Assembly: GCF_963583255.1 (NCBI RefSeq)
Contig: NC_084814.1
Location: forward strand, 24,742,815-24,806,814
Reading direction: 5' to 3'
Source of the DNA: Pyrus communis
Lineage: Eukaryota > Streptophyta > Magnoliopsida > Rosales > Rosaceae
DNA length: 64,000 nucleotides
Under the pieces are notes generated by a model, which worked only from the letters and a program-made list of their open reading frames with translations, had not been told where the DNA came from and did not search any database. Shown here one piece after another: positions 22,669 through 34,986 of the stretch; position 1 is the stretch's first letter; each line of letters opens with the position of its first letter. The position numbers and the translations under genes are program-made.

Positions 22669-23296
22669 TTTGTGATCAAGGTCCTTGAGTCGGGGAATTT
22701 GATAATGTTAATCAATATGTTGTCAATGTTTGATTTTGCGTTTGTTAAATAATTGATAAGTGAGATCCTTATTTAGAAAATTCCAAACAGATCCGTGGTT
22801 AATAGACTTGTAGCAAACAAAATTCATTGGGATAAATCGTCTCTGAGACATTCAAAGCGTTTGAAAGAATGAATCTATAGAAGCTTAAGAATGACGAAAA
22901 AAAATCTGCTTGACAGTATTTAGATGGTGCTCGTGGGCGGTGGCGGCCACGGACCATTGCCGGCCACGGGATACGGTGCTGTTGGAACTTCGCAGCAGCC
23001 AAATAATTTTACCGGATTTGGTAACCTGCACTTCGCAGCAGACATTTACACGATAAACCTGTTCTATGTAAGTATTTCTCGTGATTAAACAAATAGGTGA
23101 TAAGAATAACAACTTTTCGAACCAAAAACTTGCCTCTAAGACAAAATCACAAGACCAAGGTACATGGCTCCGCAAAGAAACCCGAAAGATATAAACCCCC
23201 TACAAAGAAAACTCTTTGGAGTTAGAAAAAACAGCTGAAGTAGGGCACAAGAGCATGCCTTGCACTCGGGCGGAATTCTTATTAACGATAAGAAGC
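22669..23296. other. Spacer and 3' UTR of the first M50B-like gene
   Basis: Positions 23151-23240 are homologous to 26998-27085 behind the second M50B-like gene (GACCAAGGTACATGGCTCCG against GAGCAAGGTACACAGATCCA). This indicates that 3' UTR sequence was part of the duplication. Positions 22920-22990 are GC-rich with no recognisable product. Confidence 0.45.
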
Positions 23297-25422
23297 TCAC
23301 CAGATGACACCCCATCCACAACCAGTGCAGCAAGGACACTCTTCTGCAAATTTCTCGGCGTCACTAGAACGAACTCTACGGGATATAAGATCGTCATAGA
23401 TATCTGCATTGTTACAATTAGACATTAAACGGAGTTGACCAATGCAACAATTGACAGGTTAACTTGAGGATCAAATATTTTGTTTCTTCCCCATACCATA
23501 GACTGAAAACAAGCTGTTCATTACACCTGCATTAGACAAAATAGAACCGGCAGCGATTAGTTATTCCCGTAGTTTTGGAAGATGACCAAAAGAAAGGAAC
23601 TAGAAGAGATTCAATTACCAATAAATAGAATAATGTACCGAAGCACACGAACTGTTGTTGTTTCTTGCAGAACCCAAATTACGCCGAGAAAAACAATGAA
23701 TCCTGGCGGTGTAAACATGAGAGACAAACGTCATATTGCAACCTTTGCCAGTCATAGGAAGATATACCACTGCAACAAGAATACATACCTATACAGAGTC
23801 CTCGAAGCATCCACTGCACATCATCAAGCAGAACAAACACAACAGGATAAAGATGAAATCTAATGTTAGGCAAACATGTCGTCTATTTGACAAACTTATG
23901 CATTCAGCATCGATGAAATCCAACGTTAAACTGTTACATATCCTGACGCTTCAAGTAAAAGCATGTCTATTAGCACTTACATTTTTAGCTATGCACAGTA
24001 CAATCAGTAGAGCAGCAATAAAACACCCAGCAGCTATTCGAGCAGTAAGGAGATTTGTGGATGCAAGAATCAAGAGCATCCCCCAAAAGGACGAACCAAG
24101 ATCTGGTGCGCAACATAAACGGAAAAATGAGAAGGATAACAATTGCATCAGCCTGAGAAACAAACCATATATGACCCGAAATGTCCAAATGGTAAGTATA
24201 AAATATCATGCATTTGAAAACAGTTCCCAACGGAGAAGAGGTCAAAGATAAAAGGAATTACATCCAGCGGGCAAAATCAACCAGTATACACCACCCCGGG
24301 TTTGTGTGGTTCCGCCCTCATCTGCATGAACTTGAATCCCTTCCACCTGCAAACTAATCTGTATCATTACCTGCCTCTAAACATAGCCAATTACGAAGAC
24401 ATTCTACGCGTTTTCATTAGGACATCTCAGCAAGGCAGACTTTCCAATGTCTAATTTCATCAAACGAATACAACGAAGTGCATACAGAACATATACGAAA
24501 GAGCGTTATTACTGGAAGCAAGTGGCATTTCTCCTGACCTGAAGTATCAGTCACTAACAAATACACAATTGATTCAACAAAACTAGAGGCAGGCAGGCAG
24601 GCAGGCATTCTGTTCCAGTTTATCAACGTAAATTTTTTGATGAAAATATGGAAGAGGAGGGGTTCTTACATGACCACATGTAAGCTTACAAGCAATAGCA
24701 TGGCTCGCCTCGTGAAGAAACACAGTGACAAGCTTGAACGGTCTCAGAAGTACTGTCCTCCAAAGCTACAAGGAATGAAGAACGATTCACCATTCATGAA
24801 TTGTAAACGGTACACCATATTTACAAGATACAACAAAAAAACAAGTTGAATAATTGCATTTCTCCTTGAAACTAATTTGGGAAATGAGCTAAAATTATCA
24901 GAAATCAAATCCCAGATGAACTGATCAAAATTAAATATCGACGTGGAAATCAAACGATCGTTTCAGCAATTGGGGATTGAAAAATGACCAATTCGGCCAA
25001 TTTAACTTTAACTTAAGCACCGGCAAAGATCCCAAGCCCCAAAATTTGTTAAGAGCAGAAAACAAATCAACAGGGAATCAAACTGCTCTTCATTCCACAG
25101 CTGAAGAACAAATTTTATGAACCAAAGAATCAATCCAATTCTCCAACTTGTCGAAAAACAAATCTTTACCCAGATCAAAGCGACACTCCAACTTCTCAAA
25201 TATAATATCAAAAGCCATGGAAAACACTGGCCAGAACCAATGTAAGTTAGAGAGAGAGAGAGAGAGTTTTACAGCAAGTATGACGACAGTGCAGACAGCA
25301 ACGGTGATGAGGAAGACGACTTGCTCGTGGTTGCAGCAGTTTGTGAGTTCCCAATTAGGCCTCATCTCTGAACCCAAATTTAGAGAGAGAAAGTTGGTGT
25401 CCCTCTCTCTCCCCCCGATCAA
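23297..25422 (-). CDS. Peptidase M50B-like membrane protein (tandem copy A)
   Basis: Eight exons on the minus strand (25422-25273, 24765-24670, 24346-24262, 24102-23981, 23813-23789, 23702-23619, 23526-23497, 23403-23297), all GT-AG and in phase, give 232 residues. HEASH at 68-72 is the HExxH zinc-binding motif, in a hydrophobic segment as in the M50 family of intramembrane metalloproteases. Several further hydrophobic stretches (for example ILASTNLLTARIAAGCFIAA) suggest a polytopic membrane protein. The C-terminus ECPCCTGCGWGVIW is rich in Cys and nearly identical in copy B. I do not see a clear second metal-ligand motif such as LDG, so proteolytic activity is uncertain. Met20 (MRPNWEL) is an alternative start that aligns better with copy B. 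Confidence 0.85.
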
Positions 25423-25711
25423 AGAGAGCGTATAAAGATTGAATTTTTTTTATTTGAAGTGAGAGTGAGGAGAGTGCAGAACAAATTTTGAAGACGGGCA
25501 AAAACAAAAGAGAAGAAGTTTTGAAAAAGTTTGAATCTTTGGTGACCAATCAGGAGACTAGAACATGTCCGGAAAGTAGTAAAATTCCCATGACTTTTGT
25601 CTCGCCAGGTGCACTGTTTCTAACGCTACTTCCAGATCCAACCCATTTCAAAATCTTCGAGTTAAAGTCTTTTTTTCTTTTGGTATATTTGGGAATATAC
25701 AACGGAACGAG

Positions 25712-25921
25712 AATCCTTCCAGAATCCTTTAATTATGTTTATTCATCTTATATTGTGCAGTTAGAAATTATTTTATAATTTTTATTTAAAATTAAACACA
25801 AATAGTACTTGCCAAAAATTGATCTCACAATTTATAATAAACCGATACAATTAAAAAATCATTTGAATCTTTACACAGAGAATCCGAAGAGGATCCTCAC
25901 AAAGAGGATCCGGAAAGGATC
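25712..25921. repeat. MITE, GATC-rich inverted-repeat family (copy 3 of 4)
   Basis: The left end GAATCCTTCCAGAATCC and the right end GGATCCGGAAAGGATCC are imperfect inverse repeats. The core ACAAATAGTACTTG matches the copy at 32735-32890 (ATAAACAGTACTTG). Confidence 0.5.
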
Positions 25922-26060
25922 CACGGGATATACATCGTATTGGTTCTTGAAAATTTGATTGATTTAATTTTACCTCCCCCAACTATCATGTGGGGCAATT
26001 TCCTACCCAAGCTATTTTTCAGTCAATTTACTTTTTTTAAGTTCAATTTTCGTTAAATGA

Positions 26061-26445
26061 GAGTTTAAACTACATTATTACTAATATATTATAAGGCTAA
26101 TCTCGTTTTTTTCTCTTAGTATAGATAATATTATTTATTAAAAAAAGAAACAATGTAAAGGTGACAAATTGTAAATGTAAACACAAAAATTTCCTTTGAT
26201 GTTTTTGATGAACTATTTATCTATACCAATCGAGATCTTATACATGCAATTATTTTTCACAAACTTCAACTTCTTGTTGAAGTACTGCTACTTAATATTA
26301 CGGTCTAATAATATTTATTTTCACTTGTAAGTGAGAGGTCTTAGATTTGATTCTTTCCAAAGGCGAATTTGAACCACATTATTGCTAGCCCATTGTGAGG
26401 CTTATCCCACTTTCCCATAGTGTAGATAATATCGTTTGTTTAACA
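26061..26445 (+). repeat. SINE-like repeat, one fuller and one truncated copy
   Basis: Positions 26300-26445 hold AAGTGAGAGGTCTTAGATTT, a degraded tRNA-type box B, then GAACCACATTATTGCTAGCC and GTGTAGATAATATCGTTTG and an A-rich end. I recognise this as a dispersed apple-type SINE-like family. Positions 26061-26150 match only its 3' half (AACTACATTATTACTAATAT, GTATAGATAATATTATTT). Confidence 0.5.
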
Positions 26446-26799
26446 AACAAAAAAAAACTTCTTGTTGAGGTACTCGATGGCTTTCGTTGGATCTCATCGA
26501 ACACAGAATTAATTAGCAATATGAAAAGTAAACAGACTTACTTATAAGCCTATGTAAGGTCATTCCCCCCATCAATATATGATTTATTCCCAACACCGAC
26601 CACACAGTCAATGGAACATTACGACGACGACTCAGTGGCAGTCCTTAACGATAGTCAAGTAGATTAACCCACATCTCGTAAACATTTTTATTTGTATTTG
26701 TATAAGTATATATTATGAATTAATTAAACAAATTATATAGTATTGCCATGAGATTTAAGATTACAAAAATAGCTTTTGTATCACATGAAATGGAGGTAA
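26446..26799. other. AT-rich spacer, nothing recognised
   Basis: No supported feature between the SINE-like repeat and the kinase relic. Confidence 0.35.
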
Positions 26800-26990
26800 T
26801 GTACCTTCATCAATGGAAGAATACGAGAAAACGAATATCTAGAAAAATCCTCAACAAAACTACTCCCCCAGAAGCCTCCTCGGCGGTGTTTTCGTCCAGG
26901 TTTCCCTCGTCCGGCCAAATGAAACGCTTGAAAGCATGCGACGAACGGAGTTCATGTCAGGCCAATTTGCAATGCAGTCACAGACGTGGA
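26800..26990 (-). pseudogene. Relic of a CRK-type kinase C-terminus
   Basis: On the minus strand a broken frame reads WPDMNSVRRMLSSVSF and then, after stops, YSSIDEG. The intact kinase at 29349-31511 ends with RPDMKSIYLMFSSDSF and SHSSIDEG at matching spacing. It sits directly behind the 3' UTR of M50B-like copy B, where the first kinase copy would be expected if M50B and kinase had been duplicated together. The similarity is short, so it could be coincidental. Confidence 0.4.
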
Positions 26991-27127
26991 GACAAGATCA
27001 CAAGAGCAAGGTACACAGATCCACAGAGATATGTGAAAGATATGAACGCCCTACGCGCAAAGCTCTTCGTGGTTAGAAAACAATGAAAATGGATAACAAG
27101 AAAAGAACGGAGGGAAACCATAAAGGC

Positions 27128-28528
27128 TCACCAAATGACACCCCATCCACATCCAGTACAGCAGGGACACTCATCTGCAAATCTTTCAGCATCACTCGTA
27201 TTAATTCTCCGCGATATAAGATCATCGTATATATCTGCATTGACCGTTACATGTATACGTTACAAGGTATCTATGAGTACAAAAACATGCAGTTAAAATG
27301 ACGATCAAATAGTATCGCTTCTTACCATACACCGAAAACAAGCTGTTCATCACACCTATCATTAGATAAAATAAAGCGTCAGACGAAATGAAGAATATAT
27401 AAGCTACTTTCTCAAGAAATAGTTGAACGAAAATAGCGGAGATGCAATTACCGGTGAACAGAATCACTTCCCTAAGCATATGAACCGGCGTTGCTTCTTG
27501 CAGATACCAAATTGCAGCAAATAAAACAATGAATCCTGGTAGTTCAACACCGTAAAACATAAACAAAACCCCAAACGTCAAATTGCATCGTGTGCTAGTA
27601 GTAACAGGACGATGTTTTGATGAAATACGGAATCCATACCGATGCAAAGTCCTCGAAGCGTCCACTTGTACGATGTCAAGAAGTACAAACACAACAGAAG
27701 TTTTTAGTTAGCAAGTTTTACTTCCTTAGAAATCAAGTAAAAGATGGGTTTGCTATGACTTACATTTTTAGCTAAAAAGAATACAATAATTAGGGCAACG
27801 ATGAAACAGCCAGCAGCGATTTGTGTAGTGAGATGCTTCGTAGATGCAAGAATCAATATCATCCCCCAAAACGATGAACCAAGATCTGGCGTGCCACAAA
27901 ATCGAAGGATGATAAATGTAACAATTAAATCAGATGCAATGTGCATGTTAATTGAACATAAAATATGGCCAAGGATAAAACGAAATTACATCCGGCTGGC
28001 AAAATTATCCAGGATATGCCGCCACGGGTTTGTGTGACTCCACCTTCATCTGCCTGAACTTTAATCCCTTCCACCTGCAGACTAATCTTATCATTACCCA
28101 TCTCAAACTAAACGCGACCATTCTTAAAAATTTAGATAAAAGTGAGAAAGAATTTCTTACCTTACCACATGTAAGCAGACAAGCGATTGCATGGCTCACC
28201 TCGTGAAGGAACACGGTTATAAGCTTGAAAGGTGTCATCAGCACTGTCCTCCACAGCTACAAGAATTGACGAAACAAGTTGACACAAAAACATTAGCGGA
28301 TTCTTTACATGTTTAAAAATTAAAACAAATTTGATTAATTAGATATATCCAAGTACCAAAATTTTGCTAGGAGCTAAAGATCGTGAGAGAGAGAGAGAGA
28401 GGGGTTACCACAAGTATAACAACAGTGCAGACAGCAACGGAGATGAGGAAGATTACTTGGTCGTGGTTGCAGCATTTTCTGAGTTGCCAATTTGGCCTCC
28501 ATTTCATGAAATTCAAATTCAACTCCAT
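27128..28528 (-). CDS. Peptidase M50B-like membrane protein (tandem copy B)
   Basis: Eight exons on the minus strand (28528-28409, 28256-28161, 28074-27990, 27885-27764, 27664-27640, 27535-27452, 27355-27326, 27234-27128) give 222 residues. Exons 2 to 8 have exactly the lengths of copy A (96, 85, 122, 25, 84, 30, 107). HEVSH at 58-62 is the HExxH motif. ADEGGVTQTRGGISWIILPA and ECPCCTGCGWGVIW are strongly conserved between copies. A (GA)n run sits just inside intron 1 in both. No stop or frameshift, so both copies look functional. They differ most at the N-terminus and in exon 6. Met22 upstream (at 28591) would add 21 residues and is less likely. Confidence 0.87.
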
Positions 28529-28599
28529 CTCTTCTCCTTTTTTAGGAAACCAAATACTGCAAGAAATTTTCATGTGGCATTGGCGTTGCCCCATAGCAA

Positions 28600-29348
28600 T
28601 ATGAATAATGAATATACAAGAAATTTAGACAGGAAATACATGAAAGTATTTGAATTGCAGATAAAACTCGTCTTCATATACAATTCAAGAAATTTGTAAA
28701 TGTAACACAATGTGGGACCTGCAAGTTGAATTCGAGGTTAGCTTTTGCGCGAAGCTAACAGCGCAACAGATTGGTTTCCCCACAAGCCGGAAAGAAGGTG
28801 AGCTATGAAGGTCAAGGTTCTTCAAGACCTGCCCTATGTGCTTCCGATTCTGAATGAAGACGGCCTTCCAGGCCCCCTGGTGATGAACCGAGGGAGCGCA
28901 GGGCTTCTGGGATTTGTTAATTGAAAATGTTGTTCTCTGTAATTCATGATTTCTGTCTATTTTGATTTGTATAAGGTTTGAGGTTTTTCTTTCTTGTACG
29001 TGGTTGGTGTAAAACACAGGTTTGTGTTGTTGCCTAAAACAGAGGTTTCACTTTCACCTTAAAATAGTAAATCTTTTGACATTTGGATAATCAAAGAGTT
29101 AAACAAATTAAATTCATGACTAAAATTAATTACTTTATGTAGAATTACAATTGGATTGATTTCAATAGATAACACAAGGTACAAACATATACTAGTCAAG
29201 TGACTTGGTGTACAAGTAAACCTAATCCCACAAGAATTTACGTAACGTAGCCCAACAGAATCCTAAACCGATTCTCCTACACTATCACTTTACATCACAA
29301 AAATGGAGCTCACAACACAATTGAATTACAAATGAAGGTTATTATTAA
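28600..29348. other. Spacer between M50B-like B and the kinase
   Basis: Positions 28730-28920 are GC-richer than the rest and look exon-like, but neither strand gives a product that I recognise. The right end is probably the kinase 3' UTR. Confidence 0.3.
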
Positions 29349-31511
<2,163 letters not shown>

Positions 31512-31995
31512 GAACGCATAAATTTGGAGCCAAGGAAGTTGTTGGCGCTTAGTTTTAGTTTAAAACAGCTGCCTAGGGATATAAAACAAAATGTCTTACA
31601 AATACCAACTCAAACTACTTGTAAAATACAAGGTCTTAGCTAGAAGAAGTACGCTGATGATGTGGAACTCGATAAAAAAAATAATTACTTGAGACAGAAC
31701 TTAGATATAAAAAAAACAGCGTCACGGATGCTTAAAATTCAACATAAACAAACATTTGAATTAGCCTTCACCACCCTCGTCATCTTTGTAATAGTGAAAC
31801 CAAGTAACGACATCGTCAAAGATAACTCCAAACTTAATTATGCTTGAAATTTCTCAATCCCTTCTCTCTCTTGTTTAGCCGGCCACCTTCTCTCCTTTGT
31901 CCCTTCTAAAAACGAAGTTTACAACAGTTCCTGTCGACCAAAACTTAATTTTTACAACAAACAACTAATTTTTCAAGAATTACTTGAATTATTAA
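31512..31995. other. Upstream flank of the kinase gene
   Basis: Likely promoter and 5' UTR for the minus-strand kinase. A short plus-strand frame (31662-31847) has no recognisable domain. Confidence 0.35.
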
Positions 31996-32260
31996 GAGCC
32001 CGTTTGGTATTCGATTTGGATCCAATATTTTTAAAAACAAATGAACGGTTATGGTAAAAGTATTATGAATATTCTATGTATTTACTATAATAGATTGACT
32101 AAACGATCTTAGTTTTAATTTTTTTTTTGTAGAGATGATATTTATAGTGTGATTCATACTATAAACGGTTTTGATCATAAGCACAAAGTTCTGTGATTAA
32201 AATACCAAGAGTTTTGAGTAATAGTTTCTACTCATTTTTTAGTAGCCAAATATTTTTCAA

Positions 32261-32381
32261 CACAAAAAATGACTTTTAAGACTTTTTATTTTTTTGGGAT
32301 TCACCGCCCACTCCCTACCATTCTCTCTCTCTCTCTCTCACAAAAAGTGACTTTTAAGACTTTTTATTTTTTTGGGATTCA

Positions 32382-32434
<53 letters not shown>
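32261..32434. repeat. 78-bp tandem duplication ending in a (CT)n microsatellite
   Basis: CACAAAAAATGACTTTTAAG at 32261 and CACAAAAAGTGACTTTTAAG at 32339 begin two near-identical units, each followed by GGGATTCACC and a CT run. The second CT tract spans 32389-32434. Confidence 0.9.
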
Positions 32435-32436
<2 letters not shown>

Positions 32437-32734
32437 TGCCTCTTCAATCTCTTCCCACTTGCATCCACCATAGTCACCACCTTAATCCTTTTTCCTCTGG
32501 CCGAGATAAATCGACAGTCATTGGTTTTGGGGGTCGTTGGATCTCAAATTTGAGATTGCCGACATGACCAGCCTTGGTCTGTAAAAGCGAGTTTGGAGGA
32601 AGGAGTCGATAAATAGCAAAAAGGGTCACCAGGGACGGCTGCGGTGGTTGGGAAATTGGTCTAGCCTGGGCGTTTGATTTTTTCCTATTTTGAAATAGTT
32701 TTGAGAAATGAGTCTGAATCCTCGTCGGATTCTC

Positions 32735-32890
32735 TTTGTGAGGATCCTTGGAATTCGTAAATCGTGTCATTTTATCGTACATCGTGCAGTCAGAAATCAT
32801 TTTAAATATTTTTATTTAAAAATAAACATAAACAGTACTTGATAAAATCTGGCCGTATGATGTACGATGAGGATCCAGAGAGGATCTTGT
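32735..32890. repeat. MITE, GATC-rich inverted-repeat family (copy 4 of 4)
   Basis: CATTTTATCGTACATCGTGC on the left and its diverged inverse GTATGATGTACGATGAGGATCC on the right border the core ATAAACAGTACTTGATAAAA. Nested inside the PIF/Harbinger-like element. Confidence 0.6.
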
Positions 32891-33365
32891 TGGTTGAGAA
32901 GTTGCATGTTAAACAAGGTTTTGAATTTAAAATTTTTAAATCAAAACACATGTTTTCAGGAAAAAAAAAAAAACAAAATTTTGAGTTACGCCTCAAGTTG
33001 GATATCAAACAGACCCTAAATTTTTAACGCATTTCTAATAAAAATACTCTTACATTATGTTTGGACGAATAAATTTAAGATTATTAAAAAAATTTAAAAT
33101 GACGAAAATTGAAATGATGAGATTTTATTTTCTAAAATTTGTGAATTTTCTTGTTTGGTTAACCTAAAAAATAATGGAATTGAATACAAAATTTGTTATT
33201 TTTAAACTATCAATCAAAGAAATAGTCTTTTCACTCTTTTTTTTTTTTGTTATTTTGATATTTGCAAAATTTTGTTCTGTCGAATTACGTTACTGTCCTT
33301 AATTTTTTTTTATTGTGATAGAAGACTAAATAGTCTTTTTACTCTCTTTTAATTGATAAAGAAAA

Positions 33366-34500
33366 GAGAGTTGTTATTCCCACCCCAATGTCTTATCTTC
33401 CCACCCACATTTTAATGAATTTTTTAATTACAAATTTGTCCATTTGTAAAATAACTAATAAGGACCTTAGTTATCCCTTTTACATTACTATTTTTTATTT
33501 TTATAAAAAAGAAAAAAGAAAAGTTTGAACGTGATAACTCTCACGCTATGTTTAGAAAATTTGTCTCCCTTAAACCCTAACTCATCCTTCTCATCTCCTT
33601 TCATTCAGAGAGCAAAATTATTCAGATAAAGCAAAAAAGAATGAACTTAGAAGATGACGTTTTTATGGAAGAAGTAGATGATTATGTTTCTGTTGAAGAC
33701 ATAAAAGATAATTTTATGTGGGTCATCTTGATTTGCCGACATCGTACAATTGAAGCATAGCTCTGTGACTTTTTATTTGAATTTGCATTAGATTAGGGTG
33801 CAATTTGATTTTTAATGAGAATTTCTGGAATTGAAGCATAGCTCTGCCGACATCGTTCATTAGGTAAGGGTAAATTTGTTGCATACTGCTGTAGTCGTGG
33901 TTGATTTAGAATTGAAAACCTAAACAGCGGTAAGCGTGGTTGATTTTTCATTAGCCCGTACTTACCACAAGCACCACCTCTCTCTCCCTTTAAGTTAGAA
34001 TTGAAGCCGAATTAACCTTCAATTGTTGCATACTGCTGTCATACAATAAATTTGTTTTTTAATGTGTATATGACAATACAAAAAGGCATTGAGCTGTAAT
34101 TGAAATAAAAAAAATATGGTTCTTTTATGACGTAAAAAGATCATCCTGTTCATACCAAGTGCAAATCGACTTTTAAAGACAAACATATTCCTAGACAAAG
34201 TAAACTGCTGAAAGAAGTTAAAACATGGGTTCAGACTTGAGTAAGCTTCTCCATTTTCAATCCTGACCAAACGTGTAGGCTGAAGATTAGAAGACCTCGG
34301 TTTATTTTATTTTTTATTTTTTTTTCTGGCTTTTACAAGAGAGTAATATTATTTGTTTATATTCTTTTCTTAAGAGAAATTTATCTCTAATTATATATAG
34401 GGTTATTTTTGGAATAATTTAATTTTTTTAACTTTTTATAATGGGTGTAAATATAACATGGATGGGGAAATAAGATAACGGGGTGAGTCTGGCAGCTCTC
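33366..34500. mobile_element. Mutator-like non-autonomous element
   Basis: A perfect 9-bp duplication TAAAGAAAA flanks it (33357-33365 and 34501-34509). The left end reads GAGAGTTGTTATTCCCACCCC and the inverse of the right end GAGAGCTGCCAGACTCACCCC. Matching continues with TCTTATCTTCCCACCCACAT against TCTTATTTCCCCATCCATGT. Nine-base duplications with long inverted ends fit Mutator. I see no MURA-type transposase. The interior has short unplaced frames, one starting MNLEDDVFMEEVDDYV (33640), which could be captured sequence. Confidence 0.65.
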
Positions 34501-34510
34501 TAAAGAAAAT

Positions 34511-34986
34511 TCTATTATTAGAGTAATTTGATAATTAAGTTCATTAATTCATTTCAAGTGAATTATAAAACAACTCATATGGAACTACGTCATTCTTATT
34601 ATGATTCTAAATGGATTAGTAAACAATTTTAACATAAAATCTAATTCTGTTTTATAATGAATACAATTCTTCTTCGATACATTTTCGCATAATTTTATTA
34701 CGGATTAGTATATGAGCCTCAATAGTTGGCTTGTAATTCAATTCCCTCAAATTTTTTTTTCATGTTTCCCAATTTACCCCCGCGAAAGAGTTAAAATTAC
34801 TTCCTTGTACGCACCCTTTCTCGGTTTTTCCACCCTCTCTTTTCTCTGGTTACGAAGCCGCCGTTGCCGACCTTGCCCCGGGCTTCCATGCTCAGAACTC
34901 AGAAGCAGGCATCGGAGCGAGTAAACCCTCGATCGCAGAGGATGTTGCATGTGTAGAAAGAAAGAAAAAATTGGTAAAATTAGAAG
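34511..34986. promoter_or_regulatory. Promoter and 5' UTR region of the AMSH-like gene
   Basis: AT-rich up to about 34780, then GC-richer CT-rich sequence with several GCC/CCG runs up to the start codon at 34987. No separate gene. Confidence 0.4.

Larger units (their letters stand above)
31996..33016. mobile_element. PIF/Harbinger-like non-autonomous element
   Basis: The left end GAGCCCGTTTGGTAT and the inverse of the right end GGGTCTGTTTGATAT are terminal inverted repeats. TAA on both sides (31993-31995, 33017-33019) matches the TWA duplication of the superfamily. It contains no transposase. It has been enlarged by a local tandem duplication with a CT tract (32261-32434) and by a nested MITE (32735-32890). 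Confidence 0.5.

Noticed and set aside
23582..24251. Plus-strand open frames of 93 and 171 codons
   Set aside because: They are antisense to exons and introns of M50B-like copy A.
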